This document shows, piece by piece, positions 9,901 to 15,781 of a DNA stretch of 64,000 nt. The notes under the pieces were generated by a model. That model was not told where the DNA came from and ran no database searches. It was given only the letters and a program-made list of their open reading frames with translations. The stretch covers positions 1-64,000 of the forward strand of contig JANYCZ010000057.1 in NCBI GenBank assembly GCA_025360015.1, given 5' to 3'. The position numbers and the translations under genes were made by a program. How positions within the stretch are numbered: the stretch's first letter is position 1; the number at the start of each line of letters is the position of its first letter. The DNA comes from Verrucomicrobiota bacterium (GTDB lineage Bacteria > Verrucomicrobiota > Verrucomicrobiia > Verrucomicrobiales > Verrucomicrobiaceae).

Positions 9901-10316
9901 TGACCTTCACGACCCTGCCAAGCGTCCTGCAAAGCTGGCGTCAGCAGTTCTTTGGCACCACGGCCAATGCCGGCCCGACAGCGGACGCCGCCGACTACGA
10001 CAACGACGGCATCCCCAATCTCATCGAATGGGCCTGCAATCTCAGCCCCACCGCCCGCAGTGCGCTGCCTGCGGCTGTGGTCACGAATGGTGCGAACTTT
10101 GAATACACCTACTCACGCAGCACGGCGGCGGTGACGGCTGGCGGCGGCTTTGCCGTGGAGTGGAGTGATACCCTGGCCAGCGGAAGCTGGAGCAGCAGCG
10201 GGGTGGTGCAGACGGTGCTGAGTGATGATGGCACCACGCAGCAGGTGAAGGCGGTGATTCCCATCAATGCGGCGAATGCGAAGTTTGTTCACCTGTCCGT
10301 GAGTGCGCCGCCATGA
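3918..10316 (+). CDS. Giant secreted protein with three seven-repeat RCC1 modules
   Basis: 2132 residues. An N-terminal signal peptide ends near residue 24. Three copies of a compound module follow: a beta domain ending in GNDLVL-x-WAG (about residues 25-116, 707-796, 1388-1480); a block of RCC1 repeats (118-507, 799-1188, 1482-1898); an FN3-like domain with TTYHFR (512-608, 1193-1288, 1905-2000); and, after modules one and two, a cadherin-like beta-sandwich (609-705, 1290-1385). Each RCC1 block has exactly seven WG-x6-QLG units, enough for one closed seven-bladed propeller. The C-terminus (2001-2132) has a calcium-loop-like DYDNDGIPN followed by a beta-rich end that could serve as an export or anchoring signal. 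RCC1 repeats generally act in protein binding. A surface adhesin or scaffold role is inferred. It is monocistronic and ends convergent to pyrD. Confidence 0.85.
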   Translation: MNAVRACCFTLACLLYALALPAGAAVVNATWNSATDVPFTASSYTATGNTVNFTLNYAPATGTNLMVVNNTGLPFISGTFDNLAQGQAVSFSYNGVAYTFVASYYDGMGNDLVLVWAGRRPVAWGNNGEGQLGNNSYLDSPAPAAVTTAGTPLANGTILTLASGGSHSLALCSDGSIACWGYNAFWQLGNSVAGDYVTIPIAVTTMGTPLAGKVVAAVSAGHLHSLALCTDGTVASWGFNSNGQLGNSSTTSNKLPVAVTAAGTSLSGKQVVAISAGNYHSLALCSDGTVSVWGIGSAGQLGNSSKSDSSVPVAVTTEGTPLQGKSVVAIAAGFFHTLALCSDGTLVAWGGNGNGQLGNNSTTDSSVPVAVVTAGTVLEGKTVVAVAAGEFHNMALCSDGTIASWGYNGDGELGNNSTAQCNVPVPVTTAGTALAGKTVIRIAAGHTHSMAICSDGSIATWGNNGHGQLGNNSTTQSSTPVAVGSGTLGAGERMILAAGGGDHNLALAAMTVPAATTLSATSVTSTSAVLNGTVNANGSSAVASFDYGLDTTYGTNVTGSPVTVSGSADTAVSMSLTGLMPATTYHFRAHAINSGELADGGDQTFTTSSTYLSSLGPAALSPAFTPQVTSYTLAVGSEVSSISFTPTVQDSNAKVTVNGMSVGSGSTSSPIPLGYGDNTISLIVTAADHVSTLAYSVVVTRAVPSPLPASFASGSDVAVNINGFTATGSSVNFSLNYAPVIGTTLIVVNNTGLGFIHGTFNNLSHGQTVSLRYNGVNYAFVASYNGGTGNDLVLMWAGRRPVAWGANVSGALGNNSGTDSYLPTSVTTAAGALANRTILAFSSGSIYSLAVCNDGSVVSWGNNSWGQLGNNTIIFTATPTFVTTSGTPLAGKVAIAVSAGHFHGLALCSDGTVAGWGYNYAGQLGNNSTSDSNMAVAVTASGTSLAGKSVVAIGAGGYHSLALCSDGTISSWGDNTYGQLGNNNTIGSSVPVMVNSAGTPLQGRTVTAIAVGGSHNLALCADGTLVAWGANSSGQLGNNATTNSNVPVAVITAGTPLQGRTVVAIAAGSSHNLVLCSDGTLITWGYNFYGQLGNGSTTNNSLPVAVTTVGTVLAGKTVTEITAGALQNVVMCSDGTPAAWGYNFNGQLGSNSTTDSSVPVAVNTSTLAAGEHFLLATCGANADHCLALVATPSPAVTTLAATSVDSNSAILNGTVNANGNTGTVSFDYGLDANYGTNVTASPATVSGSADTAASVALTGLAPSTTYHFRVNASNYGELANGGDQTFTTANLSLSSLVLGSVSLSPAFSSAAYSYTASVGSDVSSLTVSPMTSVVGATLTVNGISVATDSASSAVPLVYGNTVIKIVITAADKVSTLTYSVVVTRAIPNPLPASFASGNDVAVSINGFTASGGIVTFALNYAPVTGTMLTVINNTGSNFINGTFSNLAQGQSVALSYNGINYNFTANYFGGTGNDLVLHWAGSRAFSWGTNSSGQLGDVTTIQRGLPVPVNILPYYDQFFFTTYPGILSGKTLISMAAGGGHSLALCSDGALAAWGDNTYGQLGGSTPHMQKGVPVAVNASSLSSLYGKGVVAIAAGASHSMALCSDGTVSAWGFGGYGQLGNNSSSSSPVAAAVVTSYTVSGRPTHTALFGRTVVAIAAGQNHCLALCSDGIVAAWGDDSYGQLGTNSTTSRLIAVAVNTTSGISALFGKTVVAIAAGGNHSFALCSDGTLVAWGANGNGQLGDGTTIQRNAPVAVNVAAGTSALYGKTVTAVAGGLSQSLALCSDGTLAAWGGNASGQVGDATMIDKYAPVAVSTAAGSSALAGKTVTGITASAGSSFALCSDGTVASWGADASGQLGDNATNNESSPVAVNSSPLALGAVFSGVFGGSSASHTLALVASPPTPVVTTLAATVIAGTSVTLNGTVNASNNSSMVTFDYGTTTAYGTTVSAAPATVTGGSSTAVGVALTGLAAGTTYHFRVNGLNAVGTSNGADLTFTTLPSVLQSWRQQFFGTTANAGPTADAADYDNDGIPNLIEWACNLSPTARSALPAAVVTNGANFEYTYSRSTAAVTAGGGFAVEWSDTLASGSWSSSGVVQTVLSDDGTTQQVKAVIPINAANAKFVHLSVSAPP

Positions 10317-10330
10317 GGGCGGGGGGGAGG

Positions 10331-10405
10331 AAAGTACTGACGAACTTTAGTTCGTTCTGGAAGAGGAGGCGCTTCCCAGAGCGAGCTAAAGCTCACGAGT
10401 ACTTT
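10331..10405. repeat. REP-like 75-bp palindrome between convergent genes
   Basis: AAAGTACT at 10331-10338 is mirrored by AGTACTTT at 10398-10405. Inside it, GAACTTTAGTTCGTTCTGG (10342-10360) is mirrored by CCAGAGCGAGCTAAAGCTC (10376-10394) with four mismatches. The right arm overlaps the 3' end of pyrD and supplies its TAG stop. A further copy of the arm is at 14457-14475. It probably folds on both strands and could end both convergent transcripts. Confidence 0.7.
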
Positions 10406-11426
10406 TGATCGCCTCCAGCACCTCGCGCACCAGTCCGGGGCCGCGATACACCAGCCCGCTGTACACCTGCACCAGCGCTGCCCCGGCCTTGATCTTCTCC
10501 ACGGCATCGGCTCCGCTGACGATGCCGCCGACGCCGATGAGGGGGATCTGCTCTTTTAGCAGCATGCGAAAGGCCTGCAGCACGAGGTTTGAGCGCTCAC
10601 GCACGGGGGCACCGCTCAGGCCGCCGGCTTCATTGGCGAGACGATGACCGGTGATGGCGGCGCGATCAATGGTCGTGTTGGTGGCGATGATGCCGTCGAT
10701 GCCTTGCTCATTGAAGACACGCGCGAGCGCCTCGATCTGCATGTCATTGAGGTCCGGGGCGATCTTGACGAGCAGCGGCACCTGCTTGCCGTGCTCCTGC
10801 TTCAATGAGGCCTGCTCTTTCTTCAAAGCGCTGATCAGCTCGCGCACTGCGCCCTCGGCTTGGAGATCGCGCAGGCCCTTGGTATTTGGCGAGGAGATGT
10901 TTACGGCGATGTAGTCTGCGACTGGATACGCTGCCTGGAGACAGATGAGGTAATCACTGACCGCATTTTCATTGGGCGTGTCGAAGTTTTTGCCGATGTT
11001 TACACCGACGACGGCTTTGGTGCGCCGATGCCTGAGCTTCTTCACGGCAGAGTGAATGCCGGGATTGTTGAAGCCCATGCGGTTGATCAGCGCCGCATGC
11101 TCCGGCAGGCGGAACAGGCGCGGCTTTGGATTTCCTGGCTGCGGGCGCGGCGTGAGGGTGCCCACTTCCACCGCGCCAAACCCGAGCGAGCCCCAGGCTT
11201 CTACGGCGCTGGCGGACTTGTCCATGCCTGCTGCGAGTCCGAGCGCGTTTGGAAAGCTGAGGCTCATCACGCTGCGTGGCTGCTGCGGTGTATCGACCAC
11301 GGACCTGAGCATGCCAAGGCGATGCGCGATGATCATCATCTTCACCGTCAGTGTGTGCGCGCGTTCGGCATCCAGCCGAAAGAGCCATGGTTTCAACACG
11401 GGGTAGAATTTTTCGATCAAGGTCAT
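10386..11426 (-). CDS. pyrD: Dihydroorotate dehydrogenase (quinone), class 2
   Basis: 346 residues. This is the fourth step of pyrimidine synthesis, oxidising dihydroorotate to orotate with FMN and passing electrons to membrane quinone. The N-terminal amphipathic helix (about 1-40) marks the membrane-associated class 2 enzyme. Conserved segments include GLAAGMDKSA, GFGAVEVGT, NRMGFNN and VNISSPNTKGLR, whose serine is the class 2 catalytic base, and the FMN phosphate loop near IGVGGI. The last residues before the stop (STREL) are encoded inside a REP-like palindrome. The start overlaps the stop of the upstream SGNH gene by four bases, implying translational coupling. Confidence 0.95.
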   Translation of the reverse strand: MTLIEKFYPVLKPWLFRLDAERAHTLTVKMMIIAHRLGMLRSVVDTPQQPRSVMSLSFPNALGLAAGMDKSASAVEAWGSLGFGAVEVGTLTPRPQPGNPKPRLFRLPEHAALINRMGFNNPGIHSAVKKLRHRRTKAVVGVNIGKNFDTPNENAVSDYLICLQAAYPVADYIAVNISSPNTKGLRDLQAEGAVRELISALKKEQASLKQEHGKQVPLLVKIAPDLNDMQIEALARVFNEQGIDGIIATNTTIDRAAITGHRLANEAGGLSGAPVRERSNLVLQAFRMLLKEQIPLIGVGGIVSGADAVEKIKAGAALVQVYSGLVYRGPGLVREVLEAIKSTREL

Positions 11427-12079
11427 GCGTCAGGCGGGAGAATGGATTTCACCAGTGCTGCCACGGCTTTGCCGAGCCGTCTATGGGCAGGCGCATCCAG
11501 ATGGAGGCCGTCGCTGCCAGGCTCGATGAGAGTCTGCGTATTGAGGAAGCCGCAGCCGAGGGAAGTCGCGACCGCTTCATAGTATTTAGGCAGTCGGCGG
11601 CTGTCCTTCTGCCCGTTTGGAAACTTCGCAGCGACATCTGGCAGGTGCAGTTGATCGCCGACGGCCGGCGGGCAGAGCAGCAGCAGCTTCGGCGCTTTGT
11701 GGCCGATCCCTGCATCGCTACCCAGGATCATCTGCGCCAGCATTTTGACGCCGGTGGCAATCTCCCCGGGAGACACGCCATACACTGCCTTGAGATCATT
11801 CGTGCCCAGCATCAGCACCACCAGATCCAGCGGCTTGTGGGATTCCAGGATCGCGGGCAGGACCGCCCTGCCATTGCGTGCCATGGCAAAGGGATCGTCA
11901 TGTACCGTGGTGCGGCCGTTTTGTCCTTCTTCGATCACGCGGCAGCTGGTGCCGAGTTCACGGGCCAGCACGCCCGTCCAGCGTACATCATGCGGGTGGC
12001 GCTCAGGGGAGGGGAGGGAAATGCTGTCGGGCATGAAGCCCCAGGTGTTTGAATCGCCAAAACAGAGAACGTTTTTCAT
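11423..12079 (-). CDS. SGNH/GDSL-family hydrolase (arylesterase-like)
   Basis: 218 residues from the ATG at 12079, which places block I (FGDSNTWGF) right at the N-terminus as usual for this family. Block II is near GQNGRTT, block III is LGTNDLK with its oxyanion Asn, and block V is DGLHLDAPAH with the catalytic Asp and His. The enzyme should hydrolyse small esters or acyl groups; no signal peptide is seen, so a cytoplasmic location is likely. It resembles bacterial arylesterases and acetylhydrolases of the SGNH superfamily. The stop overlaps the pyrD start by four bases. Longer in-frame starts add 51 non-homologous residues and are rejected. Confidence 0.85.
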   Translation of the reverse strand: MKNVLCFGDSNTWGFMPDSISLPSPERHPHDVRWTGVLARELGTSCRVIEEGQNGRTTVHDDPFAMARNGRAVLPAILESHKPLDLVVLMLGTNDLKAVYGVSPGEIATGVKMLAQMILGSDAGIGHKAPKLLLLCPPAVGDQLHLPDVAAKFPNGQKDSRRLPKYYEAVATSLGCGFLNTQTLIEPGSDGLHLDAPAHRRLGKAVAALVKSILPPDA

Positions 12080-12251
12080 CAGGCCTGCATGATGTCGTTC
12101 ATTTAAGAGCCGGGCAACTGCTCTCCACAAATGTGAATAACTCATCAAAATCCAGCTTGCGTGCCTTTTCCTCTGTGTTAGACATCCTGCCCCCTGCTCC
12201 AAAAGCGGGGTTTTGAGTTCCCCCAGACTCACCTTCTTTATCTACTCCTGT

Positions 12252-12365
12252 ATGCGCGTCCGTACCTCCGTTAAACCTCTCTGCGAACTTTGCCGTGTTA
12301 TCCGCCGCAAAGGTGTTGTCCGTGTTGTCTGCAAAAATCCACGTCACAAACAACGTCAGGGCTGA
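12252..12365 (+). CDS. rpmJ: 50S ribosomal protein L36
   Basis: A 37-residue protein beginning [20 protein letters not shown] and ending NPRHKQRQG. It has the zinc-ribbon ligands of the C+ type of L36: two Cys in CELC, a third Cys in VVCKNPRH, and the His. L36 is the smallest large-subunit protein and stabilises 23S rRNA folding. It is too short to stand out in most gene scans but its identity is clear. It sits 33 bp upstream of rpsM and leads the ribosomal operon, the classical position. No Shine-Dalgarno sequence is visible before the ATG. Confidence 0.95.
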   Translation: MRVRTSVKPLCELCRVIRRKGVVRVVCKNPRHKQRQG

Positions 12366-12398
12366 TCCTCCTTTCTTTAAATCCCACATCACTGAATT

Positions 12399-12773
12399 AT
12401 GGCACGCCTGCTTGGAGTCGAAATCCCGAACGAAAAGAAAATCGAATACTCATTGCCGTATATCTACGGCATCGGTCTCTCGATCAGCCGCAAAGTTCTT
12501 GCCGCCACCAACATCGACCCGAACATTCGGGCAGGTGAATTGAGCGATGAGCAGATCACCGCGATCACCCAGACCATCCAGGGGATGAAGATTCCGATTG
12601 AAGGTGACCTTCGTCGTGAGCTCCAGATGCACATGAAGCGCATCCTGGGTATCAACTGCTACCGTGCTCATCGTCATCGTCGTGGTCTGCCAGTGCGCGG
12701 CCAGCGCACACACACCAACGCTCGTACTCGTAAAGGTCCTCGTAAGACCGTGGGTGCCCAGAAGGCGAAGTAA
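12399..12773 (+). CDS. rpsM: 30S ribosomal protein S13
   Basis: 124 residues, normal length. It starts MARLLGVEIP, has the GIGLSISRKVL helix-hairpin region and a basic C-terminal tail with GLPVRGQRTHTNARTRKGP, the S13 signature that contacts 16S rRNA and the P-site tRNA. It is second in the rpmJ-rpsM-rpsK-rpsD unit, with short gaps of about 33 bp on either side. The sequence before the ATG (ACATCACTGAATT) contains no Shine-Dalgarno motif. Confidence 0.97.
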   Translation: MARLLGVEIPNEKKIEYSLPYIYGIGLSISRKVLAATNIDPNIRAGELSDEQITAITQTIQGMKIPIEGDLRRELQMHMKRILGINCYRAHRHRRGLPVRGQRTHTNARTRKGPRKTVGAQKAK

Positions 12774-12806
12774 TCTGAATTTAAGCAACGTCCCCGTCTA
12801 TATATC

Positions 12807-13406
12807 ATGGCTGAAGAAACGACCCCTATCGAACCTGTTGCCGCAGCATCCGCTCCGGCTGCAGCACCCGCTCCGGCAGCCGCTCCGGCAGCCGCTCCCG
12901 CCCCCGGCGCAGCACCCGCCCCCGGCGCAGCACCTGCTGTTCCTGGTGCCGACCAGCGCCCCTCGGGCAGTGGCGACAAGCAGGTTTCCCAGAGCGTCTG
13001 GCTCGAAATCGGTGGTGAGGCCGCCGAACAGAAGGTCGTCAAGGCCAAGGGTTCCAAAAACGTCTCTCAAGGTCTTGTCCACGTTTACGCCACCTTCAAT
13101 AACACCATCGTTACCATCACGGATCGTGCGGGTGGTGTGATTGGCTGGTCCACCGCTGGCAAGATGGGCTTCCGTGGTTCCCGTAAGGGCACCGCATACG
13201 CCGCTCAGGTCGTCGCTCAAGACGCCTGCCGTCAGGCAATGGGCCATGGTCTGCGTGAAGCTGAAGTCCGCCTTCGCGGCCCAGGCTCAGGTCGTGAGTC
13301 CGCCGTGCGTGCCGTGCAGGCCCTCGGTGTCGAAGTCACTACCATCAAGGACGTGACCCCCATCCCGCACAACGGCTGCCGTCCGCCAAAAGCCCGTCGC
13401 GTTTAA
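12807..13406 (+). CDS. rpsK: 30S ribosomal protein S11 with Ala/Pro-rich N-terminal extension
   Basis: 199 residues, against about 125-130 in most bacteria. The S11 core begins near residue 77 with [17 protein letters not shown] and continues through [22 protein letters not shown] and the C-terminal [16 protein letters not shown], all canonical. The first about 75 residues are extra: a run of Ala-Pro repeats (about 12-48) followed by a polar stretch ([13 protein letters not shown]) and [14 protein letters not shown]. No alternative in-frame ATG was noticed near the core, so the extension is probably translated. S11 lines the mRNA exit platform of the small subunit, so the tail may project near the Shine-Dalgarno-binding region. 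Confidence 0.95.
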   Translation: MAEETTPIEPVAAASAPAAAPAPAAAPAAAPAPGAAPAPGAAPAVPGADQRPSGSGDKQVSQSVWLEIGGEAAEQKVVKAKGSKNVSQGLVHVYATFNNTIVTITDRAGGVIGWSTAGKMGFRGSRKGTAYAAQVVAQDACRQAMGHGLREAEVRLRGPGSGRESAVRAVQALGVEVTTIKDVTPIPHNGCRPPKARRV

Positions 13407-13436
13407 TTCTTCAGCTCTTTTCTTTTCCTACCCACT

Positions 13437-14051
13437 ATGGCTCGCTACACAGGTCCTCGCGAAAAAATCAATCGCCGTTTCGGCATTGCGCTTTTCGGTC
13501 CTTCCAAATCCCTCGAAACCCGCAACTTCCCACCAGGACAGCACGGCGCTCGTAACACCCGCCGCAAGACTTCCGAGTACGGCACCGCCCTCGCTGAAAA
13601 GCAGAAGCTGCGCTACCAGTACGGTCTCATGGAAAAGCAGTTCCGCCGGTTCTTCACCGAAGCTCAGCGCCGCAAGGGCGTGACCGGCGAAAACCTGCTG
13701 CAGATGCTCGAACTGCGCCTCGACAATGTCGTGTATCGCATGGGCTTTGCCAATACCCGTTTCGCCTCCCGCCAGCTCACCAGCCATCGTCACATCACCG
13801 TGAACGGCAAAGTGGTGAACATCGCCAGCTATCAGTGCAAGCCCGGTGACGTCGTCGCCGCCCGAACCACCAGCCAGCGCAGCCAGCAGCTCATCGGTCG
13901 TTTCCTTGAAATGACTCAGGGCACGCCTAATTCCGACTGGATGACCGTGGATCGCGACAAGATGAGTGGTGTGGTCAATCGCGTCCCCGTGCGCGAAGAG
14001 ATCAACCCGATCGCCAACGAGCAGCTCGTCGTCGAACTCTACTCCCGCTAA
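13437..14051 (+). CDS. rpsD: 30S ribosomal protein S4
   Basis: 204 residues, normal length. It starts MARYTGPREKINRRFGIALF, carries the YGTALAEKQKLRYQYGL segment and the S4 RNA-binding domain (LELRLDNVVYRMGFANTR...HITVNGKVVNI). S4 is a primary 16S rRNA binder and in many bacteria represses its own operon. It is last in the operon: a strong intrinsic terminator follows 30 bp after the stop, so rpoA and rplQ, which often come next, are not here. Confidence 0.97.
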   Translation: MARYTGPREKINRRFGIALFGPSKSLETRNFPPGQHGARNTRRKTSEYGTALAEKQKLRYQYGLMEKQFRRFFTEAQRRKGVTGENLLQMLELRLDNVVYRMGFANTRFASRQLTSHRHITVNGKVVNIASYQCKPGDVVAARTTSQRSQQLIGRFLEMTQGTPNSDWMTVDRDKMSGVVNRVPVREEINPIANEQLVVELYSR

Positions 14052-14080
14052 TCCAACCGGATCAGCCTTCAAACTTCAAG

Positions 14081-14113
14081 AGGGACGCTTTCGAGCGTCC
14101 CTTTTGCTTTTCC
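14081..14113 (+). terminator. Intrinsic terminator of the ribosomal operon
   Basis: GGGACGCT at 14083-14090 pairs with AGCGTCCC at 14094-14101 across a short loop, followed by TTTTGCTTTT. It is a classic stem plus U-run directly after rpsD. Confidence 0.9.
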
Positions 14114-14137
14114 CTCTTCTCTCCCTAGTCTCCGCGC

Positions 14138-14443
14138 ATGACCCCGACCCGTCTCGAACTCATCGGCACCGAAATCGCCCTCGTCTGGAGCGATGGCACG
14201 GAACAGTACCTCTCCATGGAAAAACTCCGCGCCGCCTCCCCCAGCGCCGAGAACACTGGAGAGCGCGACCTGCTCGGCAAAAAGATCGGCGGCAGCAATC
14301 AAAAGCACTTCCCCGGTGTCACCGTCAAAGACTGGCGCATGGTCGGCGGGTACGCCATCCAGTTTGAATTCAGCGACGGCCACAACACGGGCCTGTACAC
14401 CTTTGATTATCTGCGGGCGCTGGATGGCGCTGATGTGGGATAA
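14138..14443 (+). CDS. DUF971 (GBBH-like N-terminal domain) protein
   Basis: 101 residues forming a single DUF971 domain, related to the small N-terminal domain of gamma-butyrobetaine hydroxylase. Visible signatures are LVWSDGTEQYLSMEKLRAA near the N-terminus and YAIQFEFSDGHNTGLYTFDYLR near the C-terminus, which match the W-x-D-G and H-x-G-x-Y-x-x-x-x-L pattern of the family. Stand-alone members are linked to iron-sulfur or BolA-like proteins in some bacteria, but no function can be assigned here. It begins 25 bp after the ribosomal terminator and is probably transcribed separately. Confidence 0.82.
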   Translation: MTPTRLELIGTEIALVWSDGTEQYLSMEKLRAASPSAENTGERDLLGKKIGGSNQKHFPGVTVKDWRMVGGYAIQFEFSDGHNTGLYTFDYLRALDGADVG

Positions 14444-14456
14444 CGAAAGTGGTTTG

Positions 14457-14475
14457 GAGCTTTAGCTCGCTCTGG
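14457..14475. repeat. Half-copy of the REP-like arm seen at 10.35 kb
   Basis: GAGCTTTAGCTCGCTCTGG here is identical to the reverse complement of 10376-10394. It lies 14 bp after the DUF971 stop. The following bases (AGGCGCATGGCGAGGCGC) partly echo the first element. The gap 14444-14647 contains nothing else recognised. Confidence 0.7.
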
Positions 14476-14647
14476 AGGCGCATGGCGAGGCGCAATTCCT
14501 CCATCTGTTCCAGTGGCGAAGGCAGATGCATCCTGCATCCTGCTTCCTGCTTCCTACGCCACGCAGCGTCGCATGCAGATGCCGTGCGTTTTGTAGTCCT
14601 GGGTTCGCTTAGCGGGTACGCAGCAGCCGGTTCCTGCATTCTGCCAC

Positions 14648-15067
14648 TCACTCTCCAACGACGCTAACCACCACACTCCGCGCATGCGGTGCCCGGCGGT
14701 GTTCAAAGAGAAAAATACCCTGCCACGTCCCCAGCGCCATCCGGCCGTTCATCACTGGGATGACCTCAGACGTCCGCGTCAGCGCCATGCGCAAATGGCT
14801 CGGCATGTCATCCGGCCCCTCATGCGTGTGCACAAAATACGGCGTGTCCTCCGGCACGAGGTGATCAAAGAAGCTGTGCAGATCCGTGCGCGCTGAGGGA
14901 TCCGCATTTTCAAAGATCACCAGGCTCGCGCTCGTATGTTGCACGAAAACAGTCGCTGTGCCCGTGCGGATGCCGCTGGCGCGTACGATCTGCTGGCAGC
15001 GCTCCGTGATCTCGTAGGTGCCCTTGCCCCGGGTGGGGATGGAGAATTGATCAGCGTGAACGGCCAT
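14648..15067 (-). CDS. YjbQ-family protein (UPF0047)
   Basis: 139 residues, the usual length of the family. Conserved features include TATVFVQHTSASLVIFEN, the H-T-H-E-G-x-D-D-M-P-S-H metal-site segment (residues in FVHTHEGPDDMPSHLRMAL) and a C-terminal LGTWQGIFLFEHR. E. coli YjbQ has a weak thiamine-phosphate synthase side activity; the real role of the family is unsettled. The ATG at 15067 starts just before the first strand; an upstream ATG at 15151 would add 28 unrelated residues. It is preceded by the peroxiredoxin gene and its terminator, so it needs its own promoter. Confidence 0.88.
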   Translation of the reverse strand: MAVHADQFSIPTRGKGTYEITERCQQIVRASGIRTGTATVFVQHTSASLVIFENADPSARTDLHSFFDHLVPEDTPYFVHTHEGPDDMPSHLRMALTRTSEVIPVMNGRMALGTWQGIFLFEHRRAPHARSVVVSVVGE

Positions 15068-15129
15068 GAGTTGAAAGGGGAAGTGTGCAGGAAGAGAAGC
15101 CACGTCCGGCCAGCTGCTCAACCACAAAA

Positions 15130-15158
15130 ATGCCATGTGATGATAAGTCACATGGCAT
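15130..15158 (-). terminator. Intrinsic terminator of the peroxiredoxin gene
   Basis: ATGCCATGTGA at 15130-15140 pairs perfectly with TCACATGGCAT at 15148-15158. Read on the minus strand the stem is followed by TTTTTGTGG. It lies 25 bp after the peroxiredoxin stop. Confidence 0.88.
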
Positions 15159-15182
15159 CTGATTTTTAAAGCTGACGGTCGA

Positions 15183-15653
15183 TTACACCAGTTCGGCCAG
15201 CTTGGCCTTCACCGCATCAAAGTTCGGCAGATCCTTCGGCGTGGCGGTCTGCTCGGAGTACTGGATGACGCCGCTCTTGTCGATGACGAACGCAGCACGG
15301 GCGGAGGTGTCACCGATGCCGGCGAGCCCTGGGAAGAGCACCTCGTAGGCCTTGGTGGTTTCCTTGTTCAAATCGCTCACCAGCGTGATGCCGATCTTTT
15401 CCTTCTGTGCCCAGGCTTCCTGCGCAAAGGGGCTGTCCACGCTGATGCCGATGACTTCGGCGTTCACGTCGCTGTAAGAGCTGAGGCCTGCGGTGATGTC
15501 GCAGAGTTCCTGGGTGCAGACACCCGTGAAAGCGAGGGGGAAAAACAGCAGCACGGTGTTCTTGCCGGCTGGGAGCGAGACATCGCTGAGACCGGAGGCG
15601 GATTTGGATTTGAGGGTGAAGCCAGGAGCTTTGGAGCCAACGGAGAGTGCCAT
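15183..15653 (-). CDS. Peroxiredoxin (AhpC/TSA superfamily, AhpE/BCP-like)
   Basis: 156 residues. The thioredoxin-fold peroxidase reduces peroxides through the peroxidatic cysteine in FFPLAFTGVCTQELC; a second Cys five residues later could be the resolving residue or allow a 1-Cys mechanism. The order of motifs, GSKAPGFTLKSKSAS at the N-terminus, then LLFFPLAFTGVC, then VISVD-like GISVDSPFA, matches AhpE-like peroxiredoxins. No partner reductase gene is adjacent; DsbD or thioredoxin elsewhere could recycle it. It is a single-gene unit with a strong terminator. Confidence 0.9.
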   Translation of the reverse strand: MALSVGSKAPGFTLKSKSASGLSDVSLPAGKNTVLLFFPLAFTGVCTQELCDITAGLSSYSDVNAEVIGISVDSPFAQEAWAQKEKIGITLVSDLNKETTKAYEVLFPGLAGIGDTSARAAFVIDKSGVIQYSEQTATPKDLPNFDAVKAKLAELV

Positions 15654-15781
15654 GGAGGTTATGTGGGTAGGGGTTGCTTTCAGGCCGGGTGGCCAGGAGT
15701 GCGGACATCAAGGCCAGACTGGCCTTCAGGTCAATCTAACGTTGCTGCCCTTCTCGTTGGATGCTCCCCTGTTATTCACGC

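Noticed and set aside
12099-12392. 97-residue minus-strand frame over rpmJ
   Set aside because: The plus strand codes a perfect L36 in the right place, so this is a shadow.
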